NCBI GenBank assembly: GCA_034716155.1
Contig: JAYEFR010000041.1
Span: forward strand, 1 to 22,513
Reading direction: 5' to 3'
DNA length: 22,513 nucleotides
DNA from: JAGGYK01 sp034716155
GTDB lineage: Bacteria; Desulfobacterota; Desulfomonilia; UBA1062
Shown: positions 8,575 through 14,592 of the stretch, piece by piece
Numbering within the stretch: the stretch's first letter is position 1
Layout of the letters: each line of letters begins with the position of its first letter
Notes under the pieces: generated by a model
Seen by the model: only the letters and a program-made list of their open reading frames with translations
What the model was told of the DNA's origin: nothing
The model's database searches: none
Translations under genes and position numbers: made by a program

Positions 8575-8594
8575 TTCAAACATGAACGCATTCA
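8575..8594. promoter_or_regulatory. Candidate TetR operator with three half-sites
   Basis: The sequence reads TTCA-aaca-TGAA-cgca-TTCA, giving two overlapping palindromes that share the central TGAA. The half-sites are spaced exactly 8 bases apart. The right palindrome extends to ATGAA/TTCAT at 8582-8595. It lies just downstream of the -10 box and 22 bases before the regulator's ATG, a standard place for an autorepressor. Confidence 0.5.
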
Positions 8595-8595
8595 T

Positions 8596-8624
8596 TTTCT
8601 AGCGCTCTGTTGTTGCCTTGTCAA
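8596..8624 (-). promoter_or_regulatory. Sigma70-like promoter of the TetR/ABC export operon
   Basis: Reading the minus strand, a perfect TTGACA (8624-8619) is separated by 17 bases from TAGAAA (8601-8596). The start of transcription would fall near 8589, inside the half-site array, leaving a leader of about 35 bases. Confidence 0.55.
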
Positions 8625-8970
8625 GCCCTTTTCTTGATCTGTGTTAGCAAAGCTAATATGTCCCCCATAACTGCCGTGCTGAAATGTCCCCATGATGAAG
8701 GGAGAGAGGTTTATTATTCCAGCACTTCGATAATGGGGGACACTGTGTATGGATAGTGTTCTTGCCTGGGTCTATATAAACGCCTGCAGCCGGAGGAAGA
8801 CATGAATCATCGGGATTTGAACCGAATGGACCTATTAAAGGTCTTGAACCCAGCCTTGCAATAAAGATAGCACCTATCCAACCAATGATATGACATTTTA
8901 TATACTTTAGTAGTTAGAGCAAAGTGCATGGCAGGCGGGCTCTGACCTGGGTTTGCGATCAGATCTGTTT
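8625..8970. other. Gene-free interval with a small inverted-repeat element
   Basis: No convincing gene on either strand. The only structure is the inverted-repeat element at 8659-8742. The rest (8743-8970) is unstructured except for GGTTCAA-type words near 8818-8850 that resemble tRNA T-arms without a full cloverleaf. Confidence 0.6.
8659..8742. repeat. 84-bp MITE-like inverted-repeat element or decayed IS ends
   Basis: The left end TGTCCCCCATAACTGCCGTG (8659-) and the right end, read in complement (TGTCCCCCATTATCGAAGTG), match at 17 of 22 positions, including the outer ten. A further AATGTCCCC lies inside at about 8683. TG...CA termini with repeated TGTCCCC are reminiscent of IS21-type ends; no transposase remains. 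Confidence 0.5.
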
Positions 8971-9570
8971 TCAGCTCAACAGCAGGGTTACGAGAAATGG
9001 GACCAAGATGGTAAGCGCAAAGCCACTGAACAGGGCTATCATTACGTATTGTTTTCCTGTGAACTTTGCAATGACTGGGAGTGTAGTATCCATTGATGTT
9101 GCACCGCCTGATGCAATAGGTGAGAGCTTTCCAAGGTATTTGGCGAGTACAGGGGTTGCAATGAGGGTAAAGATCTCTCTTAAGATATTGGAAAACAGGG
9201 CGATGGTCCCCAGTACCTCCCCCCGCAGCTCATTGATAATGATACTGGAAAGACTGTAGTACCCAAAACCGGAGCCCACAGCGAGGGCATCCCTTATGGT
9301 GATATCAGAGAAGAGCAGTGCGCAGGGGATTACACCAAGATAGGTTCCAAAGATAACAGATCCAGGAACAAGGAGGATCTTTAGCCTTATCTTTCTTATG
9401 ATATGCCATGCCCTTGGGTCACTTCCTACCCCGATGCCCACAAGAAAGAGTAGCGCATACAGGACATAAATGCTTAAGTCGGTCTCTAGGATAGGGTCTG
9501 GCAGAAGAGAGGAGGATCCAGCTAAGATACCAATGATAAAGCATACAATGATAGTGATACTACCTTTCAC
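8971..9570 (-). CDS. lysO: LysO-family lysine exporter, C-terminal subunit
   Basis: The chosen start is GTG 9570, which follows AGGGGAGAAG directly and overlaps the upstream N-terminal gene by 11 bases; the longer frame to 9618 would run further into that gene. The 199-residue product is the larger half of DUF340/LysO: about six hydrophobic segments, with the conserved VGIGVGSDPRAW, the GSGFGYYSLSSIIINELRG stretch and GGATSMDTTLPVI. E. coli LysO (YbjE) is one chain of about 300 residues with both halves fused and exports L-lysine. Here the halves are separate and presumably assemble in the inner membrane. Family assignment is firm; lysine as substrate follows from the family. Confidence 0.88.
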   Translation of the reverse strand: MKGSITIIVCFIIGILAGSSSLLPDPILETDLSIYVLYALLFLVGIGVGSDPRAWHIIRKIRLKILLVPGSVIFGTYLGVIPCALLFSDITIRDALAVGSGFGYYSLSSIIINELRGEVLGTIALFSNILREIFTLIATPVLAKYLGKLSPIASGGATSMDTTLPVIAKFTGKQYVMIALFSGFALTILVPFLVTLLLS

Positions 9571-9841
9571 CTTCTCCCCTGAAGAAATATCTGTAGACAA
9601 AGTACGACACAATGACACTGCCAGCTACAGCACCCGTGGTCAGAACAATGGACTGCATGCCCAGGTTACTCAGGTTGCCTGTGATCTTTTCGTTTCCACC
9701 TATGGAGGTGCCAAGCGAGAACAGCAGAAGGCAGATGACCCATGTGGTCAGATTATCTGTGATCTTTATGACAGCCTTGTTGTGCTTGACGAGCACACCC
9801 AAGATAATCCCGGATGCCAGGAATAACATAATTGCAAACAT
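9560..9841 (-). CDS. LysO-family lysine exporter, N-terminal subunit
   Basis: The 93-residue protein has three hydrophobic segments (about 2-17, 30-46, 62-84), with the conserved SLGTSIGGNEKI between the second and third and a basic end (RYFFRGEGER). It matches the N-terminal domain of LysO/DUF340 that in E. coli is fused to the rest. AAGGAAT precedes the ATG. It lies 23 bases after the LapA-like gene and overlaps the C-terminal subunit by 11 bases in another frame, so the two are translationally coupled. Such two-gene forms exist in other lineages, so I read this as a natural split and not a frameshift; both frames are intact and each has its own ribosome site. Confidence 0.85.
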   Translation of the reverse strand: MFAIMLFLASGIILGVLVKHNKAVIKITDNLTTWVICLLLFSLGTSIGGNEKITGNLSNLGMQSIVLTTGAVAGSVIVSYFVYRYFFRGEGER

Positions 9842-9864
9842 GGTATTCTTTATTCCTTAGAGGA

Positions 9865-10089
9865 TCAGGAGGCCTTCTTTTTTGCCATAAGGTAACCAAA
9901 GCCCATACCAATGGCAAAGGTGAGGGTTAGTATGATCCATTTAGGGCCAGAAAAGATAGTCCAGATAAGAAATTGGAAGGATGTCTGCTCAAAGTTCTGT
10001 AATATAAATATGACACTTACCGCTATGATTATGGCTATAATAGTAAATCTTGAGTTATTCTTAGCATTCTTTATATCATCTAAATTCAT
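9865..10089 (-). CDS. LapA-like (DUF1049) small membrane protein
   Basis: The 74-residue protein has two membrane helices (about 15-31 and 47-66) joined by the conserved FILQNFEQTSFQFLIWTIF segment typical of the lipopolysaccharide assembly protein A domain, and a lysine-rich cytoplasmic tail (MAKKKAS). In E. coli LapA works with LapB in regulating LPS synthesis through LpxC turnover; many bacteria carry stand-alone small homologues of unknown role. It is the first gene of a minus-strand unit with the split LysO genes. A link between it and lysine export is not evident. Confidence 0.78.
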   Translation of the reverse strand: MNLDDIKNAKNNSRFTIIAIIIAVSVIFILQNFEQTSFQFLIWTIFSGPKWIILTLTFAIGMGFGYLMAKKKAS

Positions 10090-10121
10090 CTCTAAGACCC
10101 CGAGGCGGATTTTGTTAATAG

Positions 10122-10150
10122 ATATTGCACGCAGATACAGGGTATGTCAA
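10122..10150 (-). promoter_or_regulatory. Candidate promoter of the lapA-like/lysO unit
   Basis: On the minus strand TTGACA (10150-10145) is followed after 17 bases by CAATAT (10127-10122). The -10 is weak, but the -35 is perfect and the position, about 32 bases before the ATG, fits. Confidence 0.4.
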
Positions 10151-10222
10151 CCATGATTAATGTCAATATGCGAAGTCGGTGGAAGGAAAGGAATTGTTGC
10201 CCCAAAAAAGATGGCGGACAAG

Positions 10223-10238
10223 CAAGAAATATTTCTTG
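10223..10238. terminator. 16-bp perfect palindrome downstream of the CGGC gene
   Basis: CAAGAAATATTTCTTG is exactly self-complementary and starts 10 bases after the stop of the CGGC gene. It lacks a following T-run, so it is a doubtful terminator and could instead be a protein-binding site. Confidence 0.3.
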
Positions 10239-10247
10239 AGCGTCTCT

Positions 10248-10517
10248 TTATATTGAGGCCTTAACAGCTTTCCCTTTTTCCTTAATCTCATTCACCAATC
10301 TCTTGGCATCTTCAGGACTATTTATGGCTTTGATAGGGATCCCTTTAAACTGTGAGAGATCAGTGCAGGCGACCTCACACCCATAAACTGCAAGTATGAA
10401 GTCCACCTTCTTATCTTTGGGGTTGGCGAATTCAATTAAATCACCCAGTGCCCTTTCAATATATTTCACCGCGGCAACTCTATCATACAAGGGATTGCAC
10501 CCCCCACAGTACTTCAA
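10248..10517 (-). CDS. Small CGGC-motif cysteine protein linked to AbfD, function unknown
   Basis: The 89-residue frame begins with TTG at 10517 and has two cysteine pairs, KYCGGCNPLYDR (C4, C7) and AVYGCEVACTDL (C47, C51). They could together bind a metal or an iron-sulfur cluster. The fold looks alternating alpha/beta, with a C-terminal helix rich in lysine and glutamate. I do not recognise a named family. It follows AbfD by 17 bases, so it is surely cotranscribed and may help in cofactor assembly or redox protection of the dehydratase (inference). The start is uncertain: no ribosome site fits the TTG, whereas AAGGAG at 10549-10544 is spaced 8 bases from an in-frame ATC overlapping the AbfD stop, and the extra residues (IKLKVG) would complete a first beta strand. 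Confidence 0.7.
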   Translation of the reverse strand: MKYCGGCNPLYDRVAAVKYIERALGDLIEFANPKDKKVDFILAVYGCEVACTDLSQFKGIPIKAINSPEDAKRLVNEIKEKGKAVKASI

Positions 10518-10534
10518 TCCGACTTTGAGTTTGA

Positions 10535-11989
10535 TTAAGCCTTCTCCTTAATACCACAGACTTTTTTAGCAAGTCTTTGCTTTTCCTTTAAATTGACCCG
10601 TCTGGAAATCATGATCCTCTGTGCCTGAGGGGAGCCTGCTCCGTGCATTGATTCGGTAAGATAGCCCACAGCCGAAGTTCCCAGAGTGATATTTTCAATA
10701 AGCCTTAGGATGCGCATCCGGTTTTCCGTGGGGACATCGGCTTTCCCCTTGTAATATTTCTCCATCCACTTGCCAACATCAGGGGATCTGAAATCCGCCT
10801 CTGAAGGCAACGTCACCATTAATCCACCTGCAATATCCTGGGCAAGGCGGGAAATCTCGTAAGGAAAACGTGTTACATTCTGCTTATGCACGTTTGCCAG
10901 TAAGGTATTAACAAAATATGTCCCGCTGGCTTCCTTATGCCCCTGTGATGCACATGCGATAGATCCACAGTAGAGGGTCTCGTTGAGCTGGTTCATCTCG
11001 ATGATCTTATCTTTAATATGCGATGCCTTAGATACACCGTTATATTCTGCAATCGTCTGCGCAGCCCCGATCAGGACATCTCCCACACCAACCTTGCAGG
11101 CATAACTCTGGCGATGATAAGCAGCAAACTGCTCTACCAACTGTCCGGCAAACTCATATTCCTTGTACATGAATACCCTTTCCCATGGCACAAACACATC
11201 CTCAAAGACCACCAGCGCCTCATGTCCGCCATAAAACTGATTTCCCCGGTCAATAGTTCCATTTTCTAATTTCCTCGTGTCACATGACTGGCGACCCATA
11301 ATGTAGGTAATCCCTTCGGCATCACTGGGCAGGGCAAAGGAAATGGCATAATCCTTATCCTCTTCGCGCATGGAGATGGTGGGCATGATGATTATTTCAT
11401 GAGAATTAACGGCACCTGTCTGATGTGCCTTTGCCCCGCGTACCATTATACCATCGGCCCTTTCCTCCACTACATGCATGAACATATCAGGGTCTGCCTG
11501 CTGATGAGGTGCCAGGCCTCTATCCCCTTTAGGGTCGGTCATGGCGCCATCACAGGTCAAATCATTTTCTTGAACGTATTCAAGATATTTCAAAAACCGC
11601 TTGTTATATTCTGTGCCATATTTTGCATCGATATCGAAGGTTACCATGGATAGGGCATTGAGCGAATCCATACCCACGCAGCGCTGGAAACAACATGCAG
11701 TATGAGCCCCTAAAAGCCTACCCATCTTGCTCTTCTTCACCAGATCATCGATGCCCTGATGAATATGACAAAAACGGTTTATCTTCTTGCCGGTAAGATG
11801 TGACGTGGCCGTCATGATGTCTTCATGCTCCGGCTTATGCGCCAGCTCATAGGTGGTAGCCACGGCATTCATAGATGGCCGGATAATGGGATTATCCACC
11901 ACATTTTTCACCCTCTTGCCAAACATATAGACAACAAGATTCAGCTTTCTCAGACTCTCTTCATATTGGCTCGCATTCATCATTGCCAT
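10535..11989 (-). CDS. abfD: 4-hydroxybutyryl-CoA dehydratase / vinylacetyl-CoA delta-isomerase
   Basis: The product (484 residues from the third in-frame ATG, chosen because AAAGGAG lies 7 bases before it; two ATGs upstream are too close to that site) matches the 4-hydroxyphenylacetate 3-hydroxylase-like flavoprotein family. It carries the AbfD hallmark TACCFQRCVGMDS. Characterised AbfD binds FAD and a [4Fe-4S] cluster through three cysteines and a histidine and converts 4-hydroxybutyryl-CoA to crotonyl-CoA by a radical mechanism. Matching residues here are C100, C104, H292 (YHRQSYACK) and C298. The His-to-Cys spacing is six, one fewer than I recall for the clostridial enzyme. DPKGDRGLAPHQQADPDMFM and VRGAKAHQTGAVNSHEIIIM are also conserved. 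Likely role: 4-hydroxybutyrate or crotonyl-CoA metabolism. Confidence 0.9.
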   Translation of the reverse strand: MAMMNASQYEESLRKLNLVVYMFGKRVKNVVDNPIIRPSMNAVATTYELAHKPEHEDIMTATSHLTGKKINRFCHIHQGIDDLVKKSKMGRLLGAHTACCFQRCVGMDSLNALSMVTFDIDAKYGTEYNKRFLKYLEYVQENDLTCDGAMTDPKGDRGLAPHQQADPDMFMHVVEERADGIMVRGAKAHQTGAVNSHEIIIMPTISMREEDKDYAISFALPSDAEGITYIMGRQSCDTRKLENGTIDRGNQFYGGHEALVVFEDVFVPWERVFMYKEYEFAGQLVEQFAAYHRQSYACKVGVGDVLIGAAQTIAEYNGVSKASHIKDKIIEMNQLNETLYCGSIACASQGHKEASGTYFVNTLLANVHKQNVTRFPYEISRLAQDIAGGLMVTLPSEADFRSPDVGKWMEKYYKGKADVPTENRMRILRLIENITLGTSAVGYLTESMHGAGSPQAQRIMISRRVNLKEKQRLAKKVCGIKEKA

Positions 11990-11995
11990 AGCCAT

Positions 11996-12217
11996 TCTCC
12001 TTTCAACAATCTTTTAAAGACCTCATAAAATGATCTTACCACATTTGTGTATAAGAAAATAGATTCTGTAACTTACTGATTCTCAGAGATTCGCTCTGTT
12101 GTGTCTGTCAGAAGATCGGCTATATTCGTTATCTATGGCTTTTTCTTTAGCTCTGAAATATCCCCGTTTCAGCAATCTTGCCCTTTCTCATCAGCTTTCT
12201 CACCGTTTTAACATTGT
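11996..12217. other. Gene-free leader upstream of abfD
   Basis: No gene is supported here on either strand. On the minus strand it ends in AAAGGAG, the ribosome site for AbfD. A TAAGAT word near 12037 could be a -10, but no good -35 stands at the right distance. Confidence 0.4.
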
Positions 12218-12316
12218 TTAGGGTCTAACAGTAACGACTGGACACGGAGCATGCAGTACTATATGTTGAGCGTTTGATCCTAATAAGAACTTTCCGATAT
12301 TCTCCCTATCTTTCTT
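12218..12316 (-). pseudogene. C-terminal remnant of a universal stress protein (UspA family)
   Basis: A minus-strand frame between a stop at 12317-12319 and the TAA at 12218-12220 encodes about 32 residues including GKFLLGSNAQHIVLHAPCPV and ending VVTVRP. This is the characteristic nucleotide-binding end of UspA-family proteins (G-x9-G-[S/T]-x-A/N pattern followed by HAPCPVxxVR). Nothing upstream restores the other roughly 110 residues; instead the tail of the AbfD-like remnant begins within 20 bases. It is a leftover of a lost gene, joined by deletion or insertion to the next remnant. Confidence 0.7.
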
Positions 12317-12336
12317 TCAAACTTCTCTGGTTTTCT

Positions 12337-12902
12337 TTAATGTTTCACCCCACACTTCAGATTCTTAACAACTCCCTTATCTGGTCGGTCTTTTATTTCT
12401 ACACCTGCCGATGCCGGGGCCATATCACAGTATTGTTTAAGGGGCGCCTCAGCAAGTATCATCATCTTCTGGGTCGCCATTGAGCCTTCGGCATGTACTG
12501 TGATGATTTCATGATGGGCGCTCTCTGCTGAGGCAACCAGCCTGTGGGCAGCATGAATCATCTTTAGTCTCTCTTCTGTTGTGTATTTGGGGTTTCCTCT
12601 GAGATAATATTCGATATAATCATAAGTGTCCGGATTCCGCCAGTCACTGTAAGTAGGCATGGTGCTTATAATCCCTCCGCATATGACCTGTATCATTTCC
12701 AGAAACTCATGATAATGGGATGCAAAATGCAATTTGGCCATATTAGTAATAAGGGGATTGGGAACAGCAATATCACCATACATGACCGGCTGTCCGATGG
12801 CTGCCTTAGGAATCCCCATCCGCGCATCTCGCCGATGGCGTTTTTTATCCCCTGAATGTCTGTAATAAAAGAGCATTTTCTATATCCGGTCTTCTTTGAC
12901 AT
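12337..12902 (-). pseudogene. Truncated, frameshifted AbfD-like (4-hydroxyphenylacetate hydroxylase family) gene
   Basis: From about 12830 to 12337 the frame encodes the C-terminal third of a second AbfD-like protein: VPNPLITNMAKLHFASHYHE, then QVICGGIISTMPTYSDWRNP and EERLKMIHAAHRLVASAESA, aligning with residues about 350-480 of the intact neighbour. The preceding codons, from ATG 12902 behind GGGAGGT (MSKKTGYRKC...IKNAIGEMRGWG), are in another frame, so a frameshift lies near 12825-12840. The first roughly 300 residues, including the cysteine ligands, are missing. The product cannot be a working dehydratase. A promoter upstream still looks good, which suggests an internal deletion of an expressed gene. 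A sequencing error could explain the frameshift but not the truncation. Confidence 0.75.
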
Positions 12903-12939
12903 ATACCTCCCTGGAAACAGGCATTTTAAAATTACACCA

Positions 12940-12969
12940 AGTATAAATTAAAACGCTAAGAGAGGTCAA
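12940..12969 (-). promoter_or_regulatory. Promoter of the AbfD-like pseudogene
   Basis: On the minus strand TTGACC (12969-12964) and TATACT (12945-12940) are separated by 18 bases, each one base off consensus. Transcription would begin near 12933, about 30 bases before the ATG at 12902. Confidence 0.5.
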
Positions 12970-13002
12970 GATAAAGTGCCTCATGGACAGTTTATATGGA
13001 GA

Positions 13003-13027
13003 CAGGGGTCGGGGATCAGGGGTCGGT
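13003..13027 (+). repeat. Two-copy short direct repeat CAGGGGTCGG
   Basis: CAGGGGTCGG occurs at 13003-13012 and 13018-13027, a 15-base period. It sits just before the MITE-like element; no function is evident. Confidence 0.5.
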
Positions 13028-13066
13028 TTTCAGCTTAGAGAGAAATATAGAATAGATTCAATTTTT

Positions 13067-13248
13067 GAGACCTTTGCATAATACCCATATTGTCATTGCG
13101 AGCTTTAGCGAAGACAAACTGGGGATCCACACGAAGTGTGGGGTCTGAGCGAAGTGAAGAATCTCGAAGTGCCTGCAACCAATGGGATTGCCACGTCGGC
13201 CTAAAAACCTCCTCGCAATGAATATGCAAGCAATTGTGCAAAGGTCTC
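13067..13248. mobile_element. 182-bp MITE-like element with nested inverted repeats
   Basis: The ends GAGACCTTTGCA (13067-13078) and TGCAAAGGTCTC (13237-13248) are perfect 12-bp inverted repeats and continue imperfectly inward. Inside, CATTGCGAG (13094-13102) pairs with CTCGCAATG (13212-13220), and a small hairpin CCACAC-gaa-GTGTGG lies near 13127. The inner words are like the widespread CATTGCGAGC...GCAATG repeat family. It encodes no transposase, so it would be moved in trans. No clear target duplication was found. A 79-residue frame through it is a repeat artefact. Confidence 0.7.
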
Positions 13249-13286
13249 TTCTTATACAGCTGAGAGCTTTTCATCAGTTATATTCC

Positions 13287-13315
13287 TTGACGGTCTATGG
13301 CATAGAATATATAAG
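13287..13315 (+). promoter_or_regulatory. Promoter of the TraB-family gene, possibly giving a leaderless transcript
   Basis: TTGACG (13287-13292), a 17-base spacer and TATAAG (13310-13315) are close to consensus. The expected transcription start, about 13322, lies at or after the ATGs at 13318 and 13324, and no ribosome site precedes either. Confidence 0.55.
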
Positions 13316-13317
13316 GC

Positions 13318-14484
13318 ATGCCCATGCCGGTAGAAGAAATAAAGATTGGTGATAAAGAGATTATATTAATAGGTACGGCACATGTCTCAAGGCAAAGCAC
13401 AGAGGAGGTAAGACAGGCCATACCCGCATATAAGCCCGATGTGGTAGCTGTTGAGCTTTGTCAGGCCAGGTTTGCTGTCTTGAAGAACCCAGGTCTATGG
13501 AAAGATACTGATATTATTAAGGTTATTAAAGAAAAAAAGGCCACCTTGCTCTTTGCAAACCTGGTTATGGCTTCGTTCCAAAAACGTATAGGGGACAAGA
13601 TAGGCATCAAGCCGGGAGAGGAGATCAAGGTTGCTATAGCCACAGCGGAGTCAGCAAATATACCTGTTGCCCTGATAGACCGCAATATTCGTACTACCCT
13701 CCAGCGTCTATGGTATAAGCTTTCATTAAAGGGTCGGTTTATGCTGATAGGCTCGTCAATAAGCTCCATATTTATTAAAGACATCAAAGACATCAACGAG
13801 GATGAAATCGAAAGACTTAAAGAAAAGGATGTGCTTACTGCGGCTGTGGATGAGATTGGCATGAAAATCCCTGCAGTCAAAGAGGTTCTCTTAGATGAAA
13901 GAGATATGTATATGGCAAGAAAGATCATTGATCTACAGTATAAAAGAATACTTGCCGTAGTAGGGGCAGGCCATATGGAGGGGCTTATTGAAAAGCTGAG
14001 AGATCCCGCAGGTGATATATCCAGCCTGGAATATGTCCCTCCCAAAAAAAAAGGTGTATGGAAGTGGATCATTCCTATGGTAATTTTTTTTCTTGTCTTC
14101 CTTGGATTTTTTCATGGGGGAAGCTCTCAGGGATACGAGATGATAAAATGGTGGCTTTTAAGTAATGCCGTTTTTGCTGCTATAGGTGCATGTATTGCGC
14201 TTGCTCACCCCATGACTATACTTGTGGCAGCCCTTGCATCCCCTATTACATCTTTAAACCCAACACTAGCGGCAGGCTGGTTTGCCGGGTTGAGCGAGGC
14301 GTACCTGAAAAGGCCGAAGGTCTCTGATTTTGAGTCGTTATCTGAAGACATCTCCAGTATAAAAGGCTTCTGGAGAAATTCTGTCACCAAGATACTTATG
14401 ATCGTGATCTTTGCCAACATAGGTAGTATGGTGGGCGCGTTGGTGGCCATGCCGATCCTTACAAGGATTATGCTTGGAGGCTGA
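13318..14484 (+). CDS. TraB/PrgY-family membrane protein (TraB domain)
   Basis: The 388-residue protein has the TraB fold at its N-terminus: IILIGTAHVSRQS (GTAHV at about 19-23), DVVAVELCQARF (E46 region), EVLLDERDMYMARKI near 182-196 and VVGAGHMEGL near 215. These are the conserved G-x-x-H, E and R/H positions of the TraB/TIKI-like family, in which some members are metal-dependent proteases and PrgY limits peptide pheromone. The last 130 residues hold four hydrophobic segments (about 243-260, 275-300, 302-325, 360-385). The role in this organism is unknown. ATG 13318 is used, but ATG 13324 (MPVEEIKIGD) is equally good and agrees better with the promoter. It converges on lpxH. Confidence 0.85.
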   Translation: MPMPVEEIKIGDKEIILIGTAHVSRQSTEEVRQAIPAYKPDVVAVELCQARFAVLKNPGLWKDTDIIKVIKEKKATLLFANLVMASFQKRIGDKIGIKPGEEIKVAIATAESANIPVALIDRNIRTTLQRLWYKLSLKGRFMLIGSSISSIFIKDIKDINEDEIERLKEKDVLTAAVDEIGMKIPAVKEVLLDERDMYMARKIIDLQYKRILAVVGAGHMEGLIEKLRDPAGDISSLEYVPPKKKGVWKWIIPMVIFFLVFLGFFHGGSSQGYEMIKWWLLSNAVFAAIGACIALAHPMTILVAALASPITSLNPTLAAGWFAGLSEAYLKRPKVSDFESLSEDISSIKGFWRNSVTKILMIVIFANIGSMVGALVAMPILTRIMLGG

Positions 14485-14489
14485 AGATT

Positions 14490-14524
14490 GATGACTTTTT
14501 GCGAGTTCATCATTTTTTATCTTT
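14490..14524 (+). terminator. Weak terminator-like hairpin after the TraB gene
   Basis: GATGA and TCATC can pair around an 11-base loop, followed by ATTTTTTATCTTTT. The stem is short, so this is only a possibility. Confidence 0.3.
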
Positions 14525-14553
14525 TATCTTTTCGACTCTCGACTATTCTTAAT

Positions 14554-14584
14554 CACCCAAAACCCAACACCCAAAACCCAACAC
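14554..14584 (+). repeat. 14-bp tandem repeat, about 2.2 copies
   Basis: CACCCAAAACCCAA is repeated exactly at 14554-14567 and 14568-14581 and begins again (CAC), followed by a T7 run. It lies between two convergent genes. Confidence 0.7.
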
Positions 14585-14592
14585 TTTTTTTA

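Noticed and set aside
8808..8860. tRNA-like words (GGTTCAAATCCC and GGTTCAAGACC on the minus strand)
   Set aside because: T-arm-like sequence only; the stem pairs poorly and no acceptor, D or anticodon arms can be built around it.
12274..12483. 69-residue plus-strand frame
   Set aside because: Antisense to the AbfD-like and USP remnants; composition and lack of domain indicate a shadow.
13035..13274. 79-residue minus-strand frame
   Set aside because: It is a translation of the MITE-like element; no ribosome site or recognisable protein.
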